Below, piece after piece: positions 7,858-17,737 of a DNA stretch of 64,000 nucleotides. Source of the stretch: an uncultured Mycolicibacterium sp. (GTDB lineage: Bacteria; Actinomycetota; Actinomycetes; Mycobacteriales; Mycobacteriaceae); NCBI RefSeq assembly GCF_937941905.1, contig NZ_CALDGS010000094.1:62001-126000 (forward strand). Reading direction: 5' to 3'. The translations under genes were made by a program, and so were the position numbers. Position 1 is the first letter of the stretch, and the number at the start of each line of letters is the position of its first letter. Under the pieces are notes generated by a model. The model was not told the DNA's origin. It saw nothing but the letters and a program-made list of their open reading frames with translations, and did not search any database.

Positions 7858-9162
7858 AGGGGCGGGCGCGTCCAGCGGTCGGGGCGTGCGGGCCTCGTGC
7901 ACCCGCTCCAGCCGGCTCTCGGTGTAGGAGGCGATCTGGTCGATCACCACCCGCAGCCGGGCCCCGTCGTCCTCGGCCCGCTCGAACTCCGCCGCGAGCT
8001 GCGGGTCCAGGCTGCTCGGCGCCTGTGCCCACAGCACCAGCGCCACCTCGTGGATGCGGGTGCGCTGGTCGGCCTGGATCTGCTGGTGGCGGTGGTCGGA
8101 CATGATGAACTGCAGCGCCAGCATCTTCAGCAGCGCCACCTCGGCGCGCACCAACTGCGGCACCGCCAGATCGGTGTCGAACCGGCGCAGCGGCCGCGCC
8201 CCGGCCACCCGGCGGGTCTCGGCGACGGCCGCGTTGGCGAACCGGCCGACCAGCTCGCTGGTCATCCGTTTCAGCGCGACCGAGGCGCGCAGCGTGCCGT
8301 CGTACCGGCCGACCTCGGCCACCACCGGCATCCGCGACAGCCGCTCCGCGGCGGCCAGCAGGTCGTCGGGACTCACCGACGGGAACGCCCGGGCGCCGAG
8401 CTCGGCCAGCGCCGCCGCGTCCTGCGGGTCGGCCAGCACCCGCAGGTCGATGCGGCCGGAGATCACCCCGTCCTCGACGTCGTGCACCGAGTAGGCCACG
8501 TCGTCGGCCCAGTCCATCACCTGGGCCTCCAGGCAGGCCCGCCGCTCCGGTGCGCCCCGGCGCATCCACTCGGCGTTGGCGACGTCGTCCTCGTAGAAAC
8601 CGAACTTGCCGCCCTGCTCGGGGCGCCGCCACGGGTACTTGGTCACCGCGTCCAGCGAGGCGCGGGTGAGGTTGAGCCCCGCCGAGCGGCCGTCGGCGTC
8701 GAGCACCTTGGGCTCCAGCCGGGTCAGGATGCGGAAGTTCTGGGCGTTGCCCTCGAATCCGCCGAACGATTTGGCGATGTCGTTGAGCGCCCGTTCCCCG
8801 TTGTGCCCGTAGGGCGGGTGCCCGATGTCGTGGGCCAGCCCGGCCAGGTCGACCAGGTCCGGGTCGCAGCCCAGCTCGATGGCCATCCCCCGGCCGATCT
8901 GGGCCACCTCCAGCGAGTGGGTCAGCCGGGTGCGCGGGGTCTCACTCTGCCGCGGGCCGACCACCTGGGTCTTGTCGGCCAGCCGGCGCAGCGCCGCGCA
9001 GTGCAGCACCCGCGCCCGGTCCCGGGCGAAGTCGCTGCGCCGCTCGGAGTCGGTGCCCGGCAGCGCGGCGGTCTTGGGCCCCTCGGCGACGAGCCGCTCG
9101 CAGTCGAAATCGTCGTACCGGGCCGCGCCGGGCTCCGCGAATCCGTTGACCAAAGCACTCAC
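7855..9162 (-). CDS. dgt: Deoxyguanosinetriphosphate triphosphohydrolase-like protein
   Basis: A 435-residue HD-domain dNTPase that cleaves dNTPs to deoxynucleosides and triphosphate. Metal ligands are visible in [10 protein letters not shown] (first His), [14 protein letters not shown] (HD) and a later conserved Asp ([13 protein letters not shown]). The block [23 protein letters not shown] is typical of the family. The start is uncertain: GTG 9162 gives the usual N-terminal length, while GTG 9183 would add seven residues. Neither has a clear ribosome binding site. It lies just upstream of dnaG, the order found in M. tuberculosis. Confidence 0.92.
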   Translation of the reverse strand: MSALVNGFAEPGAARYDDFDCERLVAEGPKTAALPGTDSERRSDFARDRARVLHCAALRRLADKTQVVGPRQSETPRTRLTHSLEVAQIGRGMAIELGCDPDLVDLAGLAHDIGHPPYGHNGERALNDIAKSFGGFEGNAQNFRILTRLEPKVLDADGRSAGLNLTRASLDAVTKYPWRRPEQGGKFGFYEDDVANAEWMRRGAPERRACLEAQVMDWADDVAYSVHDVEDGVISGRIDLRVLADPQDAAALAELGARAFPSVSPDDLLAAAERLSRMPVVAEVGRYDGTLRASVALKRMTSELVGRFANAAVAETRRVAGARPLRRFDTDLAVPQLVRAEVALLKMLALQFIMSDHRHQQIQADQRTRIHEVALVLWAQAPSSLDPQLAAEFERAEDDGARLRVVIDQIASYTESRLERVHEARTPRPLDAPAP

Positions 9163-9220
9163 CGCAGCACAGTCTGCCAGCACCGACCGGACAAGCCCGG
9201 TCGGCCCGCGGGCGCGCCGT

Positions 9221-9226
9221 TAGATT
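9221..9226 (+). promoter_or_regulatory. Leaderless promoter (-10) of the TPM-domain gene
   Basis: TAGATT is six bases before ATG 9233, with no Shine-Dalgarno sequence, indicating a leaderless transcript. Confidence 0.55.
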
Positions 9227-9232
9227 GGCGCC

Positions 9233-11233
9233 ATGCGAATCGTCCGACTGCTCACGCTGGTGGTGTGCCTGCTGACGGCCGGGGCGCTGCTGGCCCCGGC
9301 CGCGGGGTCCGAGCCGCCGTTCCGCCTGCCCGGCTACGTCACCGACCGGGCCGACGTGCTCGGGACGGCCGGCCGCGCCGAGGTGCAGTCGGCGGTCGAG
9401 GCGCTCTACGCCGACCGCCGGATCCGGCTGTGGGTGGTCTACGTCGAGGACTTCTCCGGGCAGAACGCGCTGAACTGGTCGGCGACCACCCGCCGGCTCA
9501 GCGACCTGGGCGACTACGACGCGCTGCTGTCGGTGGCCACGGTGGACCGCGCCTACGCCTTCGAGGTGGCCGGTTCCATCCCCGGCATCAGCCGCTCCGA
9601 CGTCGACGAGATCCGGCGCGGGCTGATCGAGCCGGCGCTGCGCCGCGGCGACTGGGCGGGCGCGGCGGTGGTGGCCGCCGAGGGACTCGCCGACGCCACC
9701 GGGTCCGGGGGCGGCCTGTCGGCGCGGTCGGTGCTCGTCGCGCTGGGAGTGCTCGCCGCGGTGCTGCTCGCGCTGGTCGGGTGGAGCCGCCGGCGCAAGC
9801 GGCAGCGCCGGGCGGCGGCGTTCGAGCGGGCCCGCCGACTCGATCTGACCGATCCGCGGGCGGTGGCCGCGGTGCCGCTGGACGTGCTCGACGACCTGTC
9901 CCGCACGCTGGTGGTCGAGGTGGACAACGCGGTGCGCACCAGCGCGGCCGAGCTGGAGCTGGCCGTCGAGGAGTTCGGCCCCGAGCGCACCGCGCCGTTC
10001 ACCCGGGCGGTGGACAACGCCAAACAGGCGCTGGCACAGGCGTTCACCGTGCGCCAGCAGCTCGACGACACGATTCCGGAGACCCCGATCCAGCGCCGCG
10101 AGCTGCTCACCCGGGTGATCGTCGCTGCGGCGCGGGCCGACCGCGAGCTCGAGGCCCAGCGCGAGGCGTTCGAGCAGCTGCGGGATCTGGTCATCCAGGC
10201 CCCGACGCGCCTGGACGCGCTCACCCGACAGGTGGTCGACCTGACCGCGCGGCTCGAGCCCGCCGAGCGCCGGCTGGCCGAGCTGCACCAGGAGTTCGAC
10301 GCCGCCGCGCTGACCTCGGTGTCGGGCAATGTCGAGACCGCCCGGGAGCGGCTGCGCTTCGCCGACGGCCGGATCGGCAAGGCCCGCGAGCTGGCCGCCC
10401 GCCCGGAGCCGGGCCGGCAGAGCCTGCTCGTCGACTGCGTGCGGGCCGCGGAATCCGCACTGGGCCAGGCGCGTTCACTACTGGACGCGGTGGACCGGGC
10501 CGACGCCGACATCCACCACGCGTCGGCCGCCCTGCCGGACGCCATCGCCGACATCGAGAACGGCATCCGCCAGGCCGGCGAGCTGCTGCGCGACGGCGGC
10601 TCGGCGGAGCTGGCGGCCGCCCGCGACGCCGCGGTGGCAGCGGTGGACACCGCCCGGCGCACCGGGTCCTCCGACCCGCTCGGTGCGTTCACCCAGCTGA
10701 CCAACGCCGACGCCGAGCTCGACCGCATCCTGGCCGCGGTGGCCGAGCAGCGCGAGGCGGCCGAGCGGCTGAACCGTTCGCTGGACGAGGCGCTGTTCGC
10801 CGCCCGGTCGCGGGTGCGGTCGGTGTCGGACTACATCGACGCCCGCCGCGGCATCGTCGGCCCCGAGGCGCGCACCCGGCTGGCCGAGGCGGTGCGCCAC
10901 ATCGAGGCCGCCGAGGCCAAGCGGTCGACCGACACCGCCGCGGCGATCGGCCACGCCAACACCGCCACCACCCTGGCGGTGCAGGCCCAGCACCTGGCGA
11001 ACACCGACATCCGCAACGCCCAGCGCCACTACACCGGCCCCTACCGCGGCGGCGGGGGCGGCGACATGGGCGCGGTGATCGGCGGGATCCTGATCGGCAA
11101 CATGCTCGGCCGCGGCCTCGGCGGGGGCGGTTTCGGTCGGGGCGGTTTCGGTGGGGGTGGCTTCAACCCCGGCTCGTTCGGCGGCTCCGGCGGGGGCGGG
11201 GGCGGCTTCCTCGGCGGCGGGGGCCGGTTCTAG
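9233..11233 (+). CDS. Membrane-anchored TPM-domain protein with coiled-coil and Gly-rich tail (Rv2345-like)
   Basis: A 666-residue envelope protein. It has a signal peptide (residues 1-25) and a TPM (YgcG-type) domain (about 30-155, starting LPGYVTDRADVLG) that would lie outside the membrane. One transmembrane helix follows near 165-182 (SVLVALGVLAAVLLALVGW), then a basic stop-transfer segment. A long Ala/Glu/Arg-rich, probably coiled-coil, cytoplasmic region spans about 200-600. The last ~60 residues are nearly all Gly with Phe (GGGFGRGGFGGGGF). TPM domains are linked to membrane-protein quality control, but a specific role here is unknown. Confidence 0.85.
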   Translation: MRIVRLLTLVVCLLTAGALLAPAAGSEPPFRLPGYVTDRADVLGTAGRAEVQSAVEALYADRRIRLWVVYVEDFSGQNALNWSATTRRLSDLGDYDALLSVATVDRAYAFEVAGSIPGISRSDVDEIRRGLIEPALRRGDWAGAAVVAAEGLADATGSGGGLSARSVLVALGVLAAVLLALVGWSRRRKRQRRAAAFERARRLDLTDPRAVAAVPLDVLDDLSRTLVVEVDNAVRTSAAELELAVEEFGPERTAPFTRAVDNAKQALAQAFTVRQQLDDTIPETPIQRRELLTRVIVAAARADRELEAQREAFEQLRDLVIQAPTRLDALTRQVVDLTARLEPAERRLAELHQEFDAAALTSVSGNVETARERLRFADGRIGKARELAARPEPGRQSLLVDCVRAAESALGQARSLLDAVDRADADIHHASAALPDAIADIENGIRQAGELLRDGGSAELAAARDAAVAAVDTARRTGSSDPLGAFTQLTNADAELDRILAAVAEQREAAERLNRSLDEALFAARSRVRSVSDYIDARRGIVGPEARTRLAEAVRHIEAAEAKRSTDTAAAIGHANTATTLAVQAQHLANTDIRNAQRHYTGPYRGGGGGDMGAVIGGILIGNMLGRGLGGGGFGRGGFGGGGFNPGSFGGSGGGGGGFLGGGGRF

Positions 11234-11282
11234 CGGCCCCGGTTCCAGCGGCGTACGCTCCGCCCCGCCGGCGGCAGCCCCG

Positions 11283-12692
11283 CTAGCAGCAACCCTTGAG
11301 CCGGGCGGCGAGGTAGTCCACCACGCCGGTGATCGGGATGCGCTCCTGGTTCATCGAGTCGCGCTCCCGGATGGTGACCGCGTCGTCCTCGAGGGTGTCG
11401 AAGTCGACGGTGACGCAGTACGGCGTGCCGATCTCGTCCTGGCGACGGTAGCGGCGGCCGATGGCGCCGGCGTCGTCGAACTCGACGTTCCAGTACCTGC
11501 GCAGCTCGGCGGCGAGGTCCCTGGCCTTCGGCGACAGGTCGGCGTTGCGCGACAGCGGCAGCACCGCGGCCTTGACCGGTGCCAGCCGCGGGTCGAACCG
11601 CAGCACGGTGCGCTTGTCCACCCCGCCCTTGGCGTTGGGCGCCTCGTCCTCGGCGTAGGCGTCGATGAAGAACGCCATGAACGAGCGGGTCAGACCGGCT
11701 GCCGGCTCGATGACGTAGGGGACGTAGCGGGTGTCGGTGGCCTGGTCGTAGTAGGACAGGTCGACCCCGGAGTGCTTGGCGTGGGTGGACAGGTCGTAGT
11801 CGGTGCGGTTGGCGATGCCCTCCAGCTCGCCCCACGGGTTGCCGACGAAGCCGAACTTGTACTCGATGTCGACGGTGCGGGTCGAGTAGTGCGAGAGCTT
11901 CTCCTTGGGATGCTCGTAGAGCCGCAGGTTGTCCCGCTTTATGCCGAGGTCGACGTACCACTCCAGCCGGGTGTCGATCCAGTACTGGTGCCACTCGGCG
12001 GCGGTGGACGGCTCGACGAAGAACTCCATCTCCATCTGCTCGAACTCGCGGGTGCGGAAGATGAAGTTGCCCGGCGTGATCTCGTTGCGGAAGCTCTTGC
12101 CGATCTGGCCGATGCCGAACGGCGGCTTCTTCCGCGCCGTGGTCATCACGTTGGCGAAGTTGACGAAGATGCCCTGGGCGGTCTCCGGCCGCAGGTAGTG
12201 CAGGCCCTCCTCGGTCTCGATCGGCCCGAGGTAGGTCTTGAGCATCATGTTGAAGTCACGCGGCTCGGTCCACTGCCCCTTGGTGCCGCAGTCCGGGCAG
12301 GTGATCTCGCCCATCTCCACCGCGTCGGGATCCGACAAGCCCTGCTTCGCCCCGTTCTTTTCGAGGTAGGCCTCCTGCAGGTGGTCCTGCCGGTGCCGCT
12401 TGTGGCAGTTCAGGCACTCCACCAGCGGATCGTTGAACACGTCGACGTGCCCGGAGGCGACCCACACCTGACGCGGCAGGATGATCGAGCTGTCCAGGCC
12501 GACGACGTCGTCCCGGCTGGTGACCACCGCGCGCCACCACTGGCGCTTGATGTTCTCCTTCAACTCCACCCCGAGCGGCCCGTAGTCCCAGGCCGACCGG
12601 GTACCGCCGTAGATTTCGCCGGACTGGTAGACGAAGCCGCGCCGCTTGGCCAGATTCGCAACGGTGTCGATGATCGAGGAAGACGGAGCCAC
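11283..12692 (-). CDS. glyS: Glycyl-tRNA synthetase (alpha2 type)
   Basis: A 469-residue class II synthetase charging tRNA-Gly. Class II motifs appear as [33 protein letters not shown] (motif 2) and a [14 protein letters not shown] segment (motif 3), with a C-terminal anticodon-binding domain. Near residues 90-140 are two CxxC pairs (CLNC, CPDC) that probably bind zinc. From memory the M. tuberculosis enzyme lacks these cysteines. The GTG start at 12692 is preceded by TAGGCT with a 7-nt gap, so a leaderless mRNA is likely. It is divergent from the zinc regulators smtB-zur. Confidence 0.96.
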   Translation of the reverse strand: MAPSSSIIDTVANLAKRRGFVYQSGEIYGGTRSAWDYGPLGVELKENIKRQWWRAVVTSRDDVVGLDSSIILPRQVWVASGHVDVFNDPLVECLNCHKRHRQDHLQEAYLEKNGAKQGLSDPDAVEMGEITCPDCGTKGQWTEPRDFNMMLKTYLGPIETEEGLHYLRPETAQGIFVNFANVMTTARKKPPFGIGQIGKSFRNEITPGNFIFRTREFEQMEMEFFVEPSTAAEWHQYWIDTRLEWYVDLGIKRDNLRLYEHPKEKLSHYSTRTVDIEYKFGFVGNPWGELEGIANRTDYDLSTHAKHSGVDLSYYDQATDTRYVPYVIEPAAGLTRSFMAFFIDAYAEDEAPNAKGGVDKRTVLRFDPRLAPVKAAVLPLSRNADLSPKARDLAAELRRYWNVEFDDAGAIGRRYRRQDEIGTPYCVTVDFDTLEDDAVTIRERDSMNQERIPITGVVDYLAARLKGCC

Positions 12693-12699
12693 GGCCCAC

Positions 12700-12705
12700 A
12701 GCCTA
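12700..12705 (-). promoter_or_regulatory. Leaderless promoter (-10) of glyS
   Basis: TAGGCT on the minus strand, seven bases before the GTG start at 12692. It supports that start over upstream in-frame codons. Confidence 0.5.
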
Positions 12706-12743
12706 GCGACGCCACCCCGGCGGTCCCGCGCCGCATCCTCGCC

Positions 12744-12767
12744 CATGCGCATCCGCGCATGTATCGT
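12744..12767 (+). promoter_or_regulatory. Palindromic operator and -10 of smtB-zur
   Basis: CATGCGC, spacer ATCC, GCGCATG form a perfect 7-bp-arm inverted repeat (12744-12761). It abuts TATCGT (12762-12767), which is eight bases before the smtB ATG. A protein bound here would block the promoter. SmtB autoregulation is the natural hypothesis. Confidence 0.5.
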
Positions 12768-12775
12768 GGGGCTTA

Positions 12776-13138
12776 ATGAAAACGGTTCCCGATTTGGCGG
12801 CGCCCCGGCACGGCCACGACCACCCGGTCGAACCCGGCCCCGAGCTGCCGCCGCGCGAGCTGCTCGACACCGCGGGCGACCTGCTGCGCGCGCTGGCCGC
12901 GCCGGTGCGGATCGCCATCGTGCTGCAGTTGCGCTCCTCGGCGCGTTGCGTGCACGAGCTCGTCGACGCGCTCGGGGTGCCGCAGCCGCTGGTCAGCCAG
13001 CATCTGCGGATCCTCAAGGCGGCGGGGGTGGTCACCGGGGAGCGTTCCGGCCGTGAGGTGATGTACCGGCTGGCCGATCACCACCTGGCCGACATCGTCG
13101 TCGCCGCGGTCAGCCATGTCGGGGAGGCCGACGGGTGA
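12776..13138 (+). CDS. smtB: ArsR/SmtB-family zinc-responsive repressor
   Basis: A 120-residue winged-helix metal sensor. The recognition helix lies in [20 protein letters not shown] (about residues 69-88). The C-terminal helix carries [14 protein letters not shown], matching the alpha5 metal ligands (Asp, His, then His) of zinc-sensing SmtB proteins. An N-terminal His-rich stretch (RHGHDH) may also touch metal. It is known in mycobacteria to repress itself and zur until zinc binds. The ATG is leaderless, and the stop overlaps the zur GTG by 4 bp. Confidence 0.9.
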   Translation: MKTVPDLAAPRHGHDHPVEPGPELPPRELLDTAGDLLRALAAPVRIAIVLQLRSSARCVHELVDALGVPQPLVSQHLRILKAAGVVTGERSGREVMYRLADHHLADIVVAAVSHVGEADG

Positions 13139-13557
13139 CCGAGGTCGGATCGCGCCGGACCGCCGGCGCCGTGCGTTCCACCCGCCAGCGGGCGGCGATC
13201 GCCGCGCTGCTGGCCGACATCGACGAGTTCCGCTCCGCCCAGGAACTGCACGACGAGCTGCGCCGCCGCGGCGAGGGCATCGGGCTCACCACCGTCTACC
13301 GCACGCTGCAGGCGATGTCGGCGGCCGGGCAGGTCGACACGCTGCGCACCGACACCGGCGAGTCGCTGTACCGGCGCTGCTCGGCCCAGCACCACCACCA
13401 CCTGGTGTGCCGGCGCTGCGGCGCGGCGGTGGAGGTGACCGAGCACGAGGTTGAGGCGTGGGCGGCCAAGGTCGCCGACGAGCACGGCTACACCGACGTC
13501 AGCCACACCATCGAGCTGTTCGGGGTGTGCGGCCCGTGCAGCCGGGCGGCGGGCTGA
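13135..13557 (+). CDS. zur: Zinc uptake regulator (Fur family)
   Basis: A 140-residue Fur-family repressor, FurB/Zur by position and sequence. The N-terminal winged helix includes STRQRAAIAALLADIDEF and GLTTVYRTLQAMSAAGQVDTL. The dimerisation domain has the metal-site His cluster QHHHHLVCRRCG and two CxxC zinc pairs (CRRC, CGPC). With zinc it represses zinc uptake and alternative ribosomal protein genes. GTG 13135 overlaps the smtB stop (GTGA), so expression is coupled and SmtB controls Zur level. Confidence 0.93.
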   Translation: MTEVGSRRTAGAVRSTRQRAAIAALLADIDEFRSAQELHDELRRRGEGIGLTTVYRTLQAMSAAGQVDTLRTDTGESLYRRCSAQHHHHLVCRRCGAAVEVTEHEVEAWAAKVADEHGYTDVSHTIELFGVCGPCSRAAG

Positions 13558-13564
13558 GCCCGGC

Positions 13565-14476
13565 TCAGGCCCGGCCGAAGCGGCGGTTGCGGTTCACGTA
13601 CTCCATGCAGGCGTCCCACAGGTCGCGCCGGTCGTAGTCCGGCCACAGCTTGTCCTGGAAGACGAACTCCGCGTACGCCGACTGCCACAGCAGGAAGTTG
13701 CTGGCCCGCTGCTCGCCGGAGGTGCGGATGAACAGGTCCACGTCCGGGATGTCCGGCCGGTGCAGGTGCTTGGCGAACATCGCCTCGGTGATCCGGTTGG
13801 GCTTGACCTTGCCCTCGACGGCCAGCTGCGCGAGCTGTTGGGCGGCCTCGACGATCTCCCGGCGCCCGCCGTAGTTGACGCAGTAGTTGACCGTGATGAC
13901 GTCGTTGCCGACCGTCATCCGCTCGGCGATGTCGAACTCCTTGATGACGCTGCGCCACATCCGGGGCCGCGACCCGACCCAGCGCATCCGCACGCCCATC
14001 GCGTTGAGGTTCTCCCGGCGCCGCCGCACCACCTCGCGGTTGAACCCCATCAGGAAGCGCACCTCCTCGGGGCTGCGGTTCCAGTTCTCCGTGGAGAACG
14101 CGTACACCGTCAGGTGTTTGATGCCCATTTCGATTGCACCGCAGGTGATGTCGATGAGCACCGCCTCGCCCATCTTGTGCCCCTCGGTGCGCGGCAGGCC
14201 GCGCTGGGTGGCCCAGCGGCCGTTGCCGTCCATCACCACCGCGACGTGGTTGGGCACCTGGTCGGCCGGGATCCGCGGCGGCTGCGCCCTGGAGGTGTGC
14301 TGCGGGGGCCGGGCGAACCGGCCGTTGGTGTTGGGCGGCAGGTCGGGGAACGGCACCGGCCAGACCGAGGTGTCCGGGAACACCGGGTAGTCGTCCGGCG
14401 CAGGGGGCAGCTGCGGATAGACCGGGTCCGGGGTGCGGTCAGCCTCCTGTCGCGTGTTCACCCGCTTCGATGCCAT
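13565..14476 (-). CDS. uppS: Long-chain (decaprenyl-type) cis-prenyl diphosphate synthase
   Basis: A 303-residue cis-prenyltransferase making the polyprenyl phosphate carrier for peptidoglycan, arabinogalactan and lipoarabinomannan. The motif [17 protein letters not shown] (from about residue 79, catalytic Asp) is followed by [18 protein letters not shown] and the C-terminal [23 protein letters not shown] Pro-rich N-terminal extension of ~75 residues is typical of the mycobacterial enzyme. ATG 14476 lies inside the end of recO (38-bp overlap), so translation is probably coupled. Confidence 0.95.
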   Translation of the reverse strand: MASKRVNTRQEADRTPDPVYPQLPPAPDDYPVFPDTSVWPVPFPDLPPNTNGRFARPPQHTSRAQPPRIPADQVPNHVAVVMDGNGRWATQRGLPRTEGHKMGEAVLIDITCGAIEMGIKHLTVYAFSTENWNRSPEEVRFLMGFNREVVRRRRENLNAMGVRMRWVGSRPRMWRSVIKEFDIAERMTVGNDVITVNYCVNYGGRREIVEAAQQLAQLAVEGKVKPNRITEAMFAKHLHRPDIPDVDLFIRTSGEQRASNFLLWQSAYAEFVFQDKLWPDYDRRDLWDACMEYVNRNRRFGRA

Positions 14477-15266
14477 GCGCCACATCCTGCCCGACCACCC
14501 GCGCCCCGTGCGCGCCGACCACCCGATCGACCCGGTAGGACCGCTCCACCAGCGGCAGCGTGCGCAGCTGGCGCTCCAGGTGCCACTGCAGGTGCGCGGC
14601 GATCAGCCCGCTGGCCTGGCTGCGGTGGGCCGGGGTGGACGCCTCGGCGTAGTCCCAGTCGCCGTCGTGCAGGGCGGCCATCAGCTCCAGCACCTGCTGC
14701 GGCGGCGTGACCGAGCCCAGCGGCCGGCAGTGCACGCACACGCTGCCGCCGGCGGCGATGTGGAACGCCCGGTGCGGGCCGGGCGCGGCACAGCGGGCGC
14801 ACTCGTTGAGCGCGGGCGCCCAGCCGGCGATCCCCATCGCACGCAGCAGATAGGCGTCGAGCACCAGCTCGCGGGGCCGGCGGCCCTCGGCGACGGCGCG
14901 CAGCGCGGCCACGGTCAGCCGGTGCAGCGCGGGCGCCGGGGCGCGCTCCTCCCCCGCCAGCCGCTCGGCGGTCTCCAGGATGGCGCACGCGCAGGTGTAG
15001 CGGCCGTAGTCGCTGACGATGTCGGCGGCGAACGCGTCGATGGCCTGCACCTGGGTGACGATGTCCAGGTTGCGGCCCGGGTGCAGCTGAACGTCGATGT
15101 GGGCGAACGGTTCCAGCCGCGCCCCGAACTTGCTGCGGGTGCGGCGCACACCCTTGGCCACCGCGCGCACCAGTCCGTGCTCGCGGGTCAGCAGGGTGAC
15201 GATCCGGTCGGCCTCGCCCAGCTTGTGCTGGCGCAGCACCACCGCCCGGTCCCGGTACAACCGCAC
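14439..15266 (-). CDS. recO: DNA repair protein RecO
   Basis: A 275-residue recombination mediator that loads RecA with RecR and anneals strands. The N-terminal OB fold starts [21 protein letters not shown]. The C-terminal zinc-binding site is CARC near residue 158 with CVHC ~20 residues later. The start is GTG 15266, giving the usual N-terminus. Expressed with uppS on the minus strand and divergent from the amidase gene. Confidence 0.93.
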   Translation of the reverse strand: MRLYRDRAVVLRQHKLGEADRIVTLLTREHGLVRAVAKGVRRTRSKFGARLEPFAHIDVQLHPGRNLDIVTQVQAIDAFAADIVSDYGRYTCACAILETAERLAGEERAPAPALHRLTVAALRAVAEGRRPRELVLDAYLLRAMGIAGWAPALNECARCAAPGPHRAFHIAAGGSVCVHCRPLGSVTPPQQVLELMAALHDGDWDYAEASTPAHRSQASGLIAAHLQWHLERQLRTLPLVERSYRVDRVVGAHGARVVGQDVAHGIEAGEHATGG

Positions 15267-15315
15267 CCGACCAGTGTCCCATCCCGGCTCCGATCCACTC
15301 GCAGCCCGCGCCGGA

Positions 15316-15321
15316 TAAGCT
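15316..15321 (+). promoter_or_regulatory. Leaderless promoter (-10) of the amidase gene
   Basis: TAAGCT eight bases before ATG 15330, no ribosome binding site. Confidence 0.45.
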
Positions 15322-15329
15322 CGGAATCG

Positions 15330-16841
15330 ATGGCCGCTGCGGATGTCCCCACCCCTGCCCTGCCGACCCTCACCGACCTGCTCTACCAACTGGCCGGAGG
15401 GTCGATCACCGCGGTCGAGCTGACCCGACGCACCCTGCAGGCGATCAGCGCCAGCCAGCCCACGCTCAACGCGTTCCGCGTGGTGCTCACCGAGCAGGCA
15501 CTCGCCGACGCCGCCGAAGCGGACCGTAAACGTGCTGCGGGACAAGAACTTCCACTGCTCGGCATCCCGATCGCGGTGAAGGACGACGTGGACGTGGCCG
15601 GGGTGCCGACCCGGTTCGGCACCGCCGGGCCGGGCACGCCCGCGCGCAGTGACGCCGAGGTGGTGCGCCGGCTGCGCGCCGCCGGCGCGGTGATCGTCGG
15701 CAAGACCAACACCTGCGAGCTGGGCCAGTGGCCGTTCACCAGCGGCCCGGCGTTCGGGCACACCCGCAACCCCTGGTCGGCCGAGCACACCCCGGGCGGG
15801 TCGTCGGGCGGCAGTGCCGCGGCGGTCGCGGCCGGGCTGGTGCCGGCGGCGATCGGCTCCGACGGTGCGGGCAGCGTGCGGATCCCGGCGGCGTGGACGC
15901 ACCTGGTCGGCATCAAGCCGCAGCGCGGCCGGATCTCCACCTGGCCGCTGCGCGAGGCGTTCAACGGGGTGACGGTCAACGGGGTGCTGGCGCGCACGGT
16001 CACCGACGCCGCGCTGGTGCTCGACGCCGCGGCCGGCAACCACCCCGACGAGCTGCACCGGCCGGAGCCGGTGCGGGTGTCGGACTACGTCGGCCTGGCT
16101 CCCGGCCCGCTGACCGTCGCGCTGTCGACCGACCTGCCGTTCACGCTGTTCCCGGCCCGGTTGCACCCGCAGATCCGGGACGCCCTGCAGGACGTGGCCG
16201 CCCGGCTGGAATCGCTGGGGCACCGGGTGATCCCGGCCGACCCGGACTACGGCGTGGGCATGGCCTGGGACTTCCTGGCCCGCTCCACGGCCGGGCTGCT
16301 GGACTGGGCCGACCGGCTCGGCCCGGACGTCGACTTCGACCGCCGCACCCGGGCCAACCTGCGGCTGGGCCGGCTGCTTTCGCAGCACGTGCTGCGCAAG
16401 GCCCGGGCCCGCGAGGCCGCCGCCCAGCGGCGCATCGGCTACATCTTCAACATCGCCGACGTGGTGCTGGCGCCGACCACGGCGCTGCCGCCGCCGCGGC
16501 TGCACGACTTCGACGAGCTCGGCGGCTGGGCCACCGACCGGCTGATGATCCGGCACTGCCCGCTGACCTGGCCGTGGAACCTGCTGGGCTGGCCGGCGAT
16601 CAACGTGCCGGCCGGCTTCACCTCCGACGGGCTGCCGATCGGGGTGCAGCTGCTCGGCCCGGCCGACAGCGAGCCGCTGCTGGTGTCGCTGGCCGCCGAG
16701 CTGGAGGCGATCAGCGGCTGGGCGGCCCGCCAGCCCACCCCCTGGTGGCACACCCCGTCGGTGGGCCCGGACCGGCCGGGCGGGGCCGCCGAACCCGACG
16801 GACCGCAGGCCGGTGCGGTGCGGACCGGCGAGGTCGCCTAG
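15330..16841 (+). CDS. Amidase-signature family amidase (AmiA2-like)
   Basis: A 503-residue amidase-signature enzyme hydrolysing a C-N amide bond. The Ser-cisSer-Lys triad is visible as Lys in IAVKDDVDVAG (about residue 87) and the Gly/Ser-rich GGSSGGSAAAVAAG near 152-165, with a downstream GSDGAGSVRIPAAW. The natural substrate is unknown, as it is for the recO-era amidase of M. tuberculosis (AmiA2), whose position it shares. The ~30 C-terminal residues are low complexity. The stop overlaps the convergent era stop by 4 bp. Confidence 0.88.
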   Translation: MAAADVPTPALPTLTDLLYQLAGGSITAVELTRRTLQAISASQPTLNAFRVVLTEQALADAAEADRKRAAGQELPLLGIPIAVKDDVDVAGVPTRFGTAGPGTPARSDAEVVRRLRAAGAVIVGKTNTCELGQWPFTSGPAFGHTRNPWSAEHTPGGSSGGSAAAVAAGLVPAAIGSDGAGSVRIPAAWTHLVGIKPQRGRISTWPLREAFNGVTVNGVLARTVTDAALVLDAAAGNHPDELHRPEPVRVSDYVGLAPGPLTVALSTDLPFTLFPARLHPQIRDALQDVAARLESLGHRVIPADPDYGVGMAWDFLARSTAGLLDWADRLGPDVDFDRRTRANLRLGRLLSQHVLRKARAREAAAQRRIGYIFNIADVVLAPTTALPPPRLHDFDELGGWATDRLMIRHCPLTWPWNLLGWPAINVPAGFTSDGLPIGVQLLGPADSEPLLVSLAAELEAISGWAARQPTPWWHTPSVGPDRPGGAAEPDGPQAGAVRTGEVA

Positions 16842-17737
16842 AAGCCGAGCTTGCCGAGCTGCTTGGGGTCGCGCTGCCAGTTCTTGGCGACCTTGACGTG
16901 CAGGTCCAGGTAGACCTTGGTGCCCAGCAGCTGCTCGATCTGACGGCGGGCGGTGCTGCCCACCTCGCGCAGCCGCGCCCCGCCCTTGCCGATGATGATG
17001 CCCTTCTGGCTGGGCCGCTCGACGTACAGGTTGGCGTAGACCTCGATCAGATCGTCCCGGCCCTCGCGGGGCCGCACCTCCTCGATGACCACCGCCAGCG
17101 AGTGCGGCAGCTCGTCGTGCACGCCCTCCAGCGCGGCCTCCCGGATGAGCTCGGCCATGAGCACCTCCTCGGGCTCGTCGGTGAGCTCGCCGTCCGGGTA
17201 GTAGGCCGGGCCCGGCGGCAGCTGCGCGACGAACACGTCGATGAGCTCGTCGATCTGCGCGCCGGTGGCCGCCGACACCGGCACGATCTCCACGTCCGGA
17301 CCGACGAGCTCGACCACCGCCAGCAGCTGCTCGGCGACCCGCTGCTTGGACACCTTGTCGATCTTGGTGACGATCGCGACCAGCGTGGTGTCCGGTGCGA
17401 CGGTGCGGAGCTGGTGGTGGATCCAGCGGTCCCCCGGCCCGATCCGCTCGTCGGCCGGGATGCACAGCCCGATCACGTCCACCGCGGTGTAGGTGTCCTT
17501 GACCAGGTCGTTGAGCCGCTGGCCGAGCAGGGTGCGGGGCCGGTGCAGGCCGGGGGTGTCGACCAGCACGATCTGGAAGTTCTCCCGGTGCACGATGCCG
17601 CGGATGGTGTGCCGGGTGGTCTGCGGCCGGTTCGAGGTGATCGCCACCTTGGCGCCCACCAGCGCGTTGGTCAGGGTGGACTTGCCGGTGTTGGGCCGGC
17701 CCACCAGGCACACGAAGCCGGACCGGAACTCGCTCAC
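16838..17737 (-). CDS. era: GTPase Era
   Basis: A 299-residue essential GTPase that binds 16S rRNA during 30S maturation. G1 is GRPNTGKS (residues 13-20), G2 lies in RPQTTRHT, G3 is DTPG, G4 is TKID, and the C-terminal KH domain has GIIIGKGGARLREVG. It closes a coupled operon: its ATG overlaps the stop of the cytidine-deaminase-like gene (4 bp). Confidence 0.97.
   Translation of the reverse strand: MSEFRSGFVCLVGRPNTGKSTLTNALVGAKVAITSNRPQTTRHTIRGIVHRENFQIVLVDTPGLHRPRTLLGQRLNDLVKDTYTAVDVIGLCIPADERIGPGDRWIHHQLRTVAPDTTLVAIVTKIDKVSKQRVAEQLLAVVELVGPDVEIVPVSAATGAQIDELIDVFVAQLPPGPAYYPDGELTDEPEEVLMAELIREAALEGVHDELPHSLAVVIEEVRPREGRDDLIEVYANLYVERPSQKGIIIGKGGARLREVGSTARRQIEQLLGTKVYLDLHVKVAKNWQRDPKQLGKLGF

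Noticed and set aside
6280..11286. A 1668-codon open frame on the plus strand opposite dnaG/dgt and overlapping the TPM gene
   Set aside because: Its translation is Gly/Arg/Pro/His-rich without domains. It is a by-product of high GC on the antisense of well-recognised genes.
12762..12800. Zur box overlapping the smtB start
   Set aside because: TGAAAACGGTT resembles one half of an AT-rich Zur site but the other half is absent.
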